DNA from: Crossaster papposus
Taxonomy: Eukaryota; Echinodermata; Asteroidea; Velatida; Solasteridae
NCBI GenBank assembly: GCA_037893245.1
Contig: JBAIAA010000668.1
Location: 434,001 to 498,000, forward strand
DNA length: 64,000 nt
Direction of reading: 5' to 3'
The notes under the pieces were generated by a model. The model worked only from the letters and a program-made list of their open reading frames with translations. It was not told the DNA's origin and made no database searches. The position numbers were made by a program, and so were the translations under genes. Below, in pieces: positions 62,717-64,000 of the stretch; positions within the stretch are counted from its first letter, which is position 1, and the number at the start of each line of letters is the position of its first letter.

Positions 62717-64000
62717 AATATGTAAAGGGAAAGAAGTGTGCATAAGAAATATGTAAAGGGAAAGAAGTGTGCATAAGAAATATGTAACGGGAAAGAAGTG
62801 TGCATAAGAAATATGTAAAGGGAAAGAAGTGTGCATAAGAAATATGTAAAGGGAAAGAAGTGTGCATAAGAAATATGTAAAGGGAAATAAGTGTGCATAA
62901 GAAATATGTAAAGGGAAATAAGTGTGCATAAGAAATATGTAAAGGGAAAGAAGTGTGCATAAGAAATATGTAAAGGGAAAGAAGTGTGCATAAGAAATAT
63001 GTAAAGGGAAAGAAGTGTGCATAAGAAATATGTAAAGGGAAAGAAGTGTGCATAAGAAATATGTAAAGGGAAAGACGTGTGCATAAGAAATATGTAAAGG
63101 GAAAGAAGTGTGCATAAGAAATATGTAAAGGGAAAGAAGTGTGCATACGAAATATGTAAAGGGAAAGAAGTGTGCATAAGAAATATGTAAAGGGAAAGAA
63201 GTGTGCATAAGAAATATGTAAAGGGAAAAAAGTGTGCATAAGAAATATGTAAAGGGAAAGAAGTGTGCATAATAAATATGTAAAGGGAAAGAAGTGTGCA
63301 TAAGAAATATGTAAAGGGAAAGAAGTGTGCATAAGAAATATGTAAAGGGAAAGAAGTGTGCATAAGAAATATGTAAAGGGAAAGAAGTGTGCATAAGAAA
63401 TATGTAAAGGGAAAGAAGTGTGCATAAGAAATATGTAAAGGGAAAGAAGTGTGCATAAGAAATATGTAAAGGGAAAGAAGTGTGCATAAGAAATATGTAA
63501 AGGGAAAGAAGTGTGCATAAGAAATATGTAAAGGGAAAGAAGTGTGCATAGGAAATATGTAAAGGGAAAGAAGTGTGCATAAGAAATATGTAAAGGGAAA
63601 GAAGTGTGCATAAGAAATATGTAAAGGGAAAGAAGTGTGCATAAGAAATATGTAAAGGGAAAGAAGTGTGCATAAGAAATATATAAAGGGAAAGAAGTGT
63701 GCATAAGAAATATGTAAAGGGAAAGAAGTGTGCATAAGAAATATGTAAAGGGAAAGAAGTGTGCATAAGAAATATGTAAAGGGAAAGAAGTGTGCATAGG
63801 AAATATGTAAAGGGAAAGAAGTGTGCATAAGAAATATGTAAAGGGAAAGAAGTGTGCATAAGAAATATGTAAAGGGAAAGAAGTGTGCATAAGAAATATG
63901 TAAAGGGAAAGAAGTGTGCATAAGAAATATGTAAAGGGAAAGAAGTGTGCATAAGAAATATGTAAAGGGAAAGAAGTGTGCATAAGAAATATGTAAAGGG
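62717..64000. repeat. Right-edge run of 41 monomers
   Basis: Ordinary monomers with scattered variants (TAACGGG, two AAATAAG units, AAAGACG, ATACGA, AAAAAAG, ATAATA, ATAGGA, ATATATAAAG). The window ends 13 bp into a unit, so the array continues beyond it. Confidence 0.95.

Larger units (their letters stand above)
1..64000. repeat. 31-bp satellite array filling the window
   Basis: A 31-bp unit repeats head to tail in one orientation with no interruption except the 36-bp spacers. A consensus copy lies at 32-62: it starts AATATGTAAAGGG and ends GTGCATAAGA. Base count of the consensus is 15 A, 9 G, 6 T and 1 C, so 77% purine on this strand, 32% GC and no CpG. Most copies are identical; the rest usually differ by one base, such as ATACGA, TAAACGG, ATAGGA, AAATAAGTG or ATAATA. 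Indels are rare: about a dozen in roughly 1,989 units. The plus strand carries two TAA triplets per unit; the complement has no stop in any frame, which produces long spurious open frames. The unit shows no CENP-B-box-like or telomere-like motif and I do not recognise the family. Such arrays are known as eukaryotic heterochromatic satellites; that identity is inferred from size and structure only. Confidence 0.98.

Noticed and set aside
161..63983. Dozens of long minus-strand open reading frames (up to 3,802 codons) encoding a hydrophobic 31-residue repeat
   Set aside because: They follow from a stop-free complement and a period not divisible by 3. The same peptide appears in all three frames, frames overlap each other throughout, starts and ends fall at spacers by chance of phase, and there is no codon-position bias, splice structure or unique sequence.
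1..64000. CRISPR array (regular repeats near 30 bp)
   Set aside because: Repeats abut directly with no unique spacers. The 36-bp elements are themselves near-identical and irregularly placed, and there are no cas genes or leader.
1..64000. Telomeric or CENP-B-box centromeric satellite
   Set aside because: No short G-rich telomere-type repeat and no CENP-B-box-like sequence in the monomer or spacer. A centromeric role stays possible but has no sequence support here.
1..64000. Bacterial or viral origin of the window
   Set aside because: No coding sequence of any kind, and a 64-kb uninterrupted satellite is not typical of such genomes. Eukaryotic heterochromatin is the simplest reading, though the species cannot be told.
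1..64000. Assembly artefact made of one read repeated
   Set aside because: Variant monomers are combined differently along the window and mark nested duplications of different ages, which mechanical duplication would not produce. Local copy-number errors remain possible.

Overview
The whole window is one tandem array. A 31-bp, purine-rich monomer runs head to tail in a single orientation from base 1 to base 64000. I tally about 1,989 units by hand, plus one 18-bp partial unit and a 13-bp partial unit at the right edge. At 64 places the array carries a second, unrelated 36-bp sequence (called the spacer here), always at the same junction of the monomer. The tally (units x 31, spacers x 36, the few indels and the two partial units) closes exactly on 64,000 bases. 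Both window edges lie inside the array, so its true ends are not visible.

I find no gene, RNA gene, transposase, promoter or other non-repetitive sequence. The very long open reading frames on the minus strand (up to about 3,800 codons) are artefacts. The complement of the monomer has no stop codon in any frame, and 31 is not a multiple of 3, so all three frames read the same 31-residue cycle. A 64-kb array of this kind points to eukaryotic satellite DNA (centromeric, pericentromeric, subtelomeric or other heterochromatin). I do not recognise the family and cannot name the organism.

The structure lies in the order of the spacers. Two spacer alleles differ at two linked positions: A (28 copies) and B (36 copies, one with an extra change). 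Variant monomers at fixed distances divide them further. A1 (10 copies) has a GTGTGAATA unit at -131 or -100 and a GAGGTG unit at -44. A2 (5) has a GCATCAGA unit at +94. A0 (13) has none of these. B1 (9) has a GTTTGCAT unit at -41/-42. B2 (13, two of them partly decayed) is the left member of a close pair, usually with a CATAATAATC unit at -131. B3 (12) is the right member. Two B copies (nos. 10 and 19) fit no class cleanly.

Layout: 0-9.5 kb is A0-rich, with a 2,474-bp-offset duplication and a 1,002-bp tandem duplication. 9.5-31.6 kb follows a higher-order order B2-5-B3-41-A1-63-B1-30-A2-31-A2-43-B1-14-B2 (numbers are monomers between spacers), with a 7,290-bp period directly supported by shared rare variants. 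31.6-43 kb has few spacers, a 42-unit perfectly homogeneous run and a 134-unit spacer-free run. 43-64 kb holds locally amplified B2/B3 and A1 blocks, four of which share the same 1-bp insertion. Spacer density falls from 27 to 17, 10 and 10 per 16 kb along the window. All of this fits repeated unequal exchange and segmental amplification within a satellite array.
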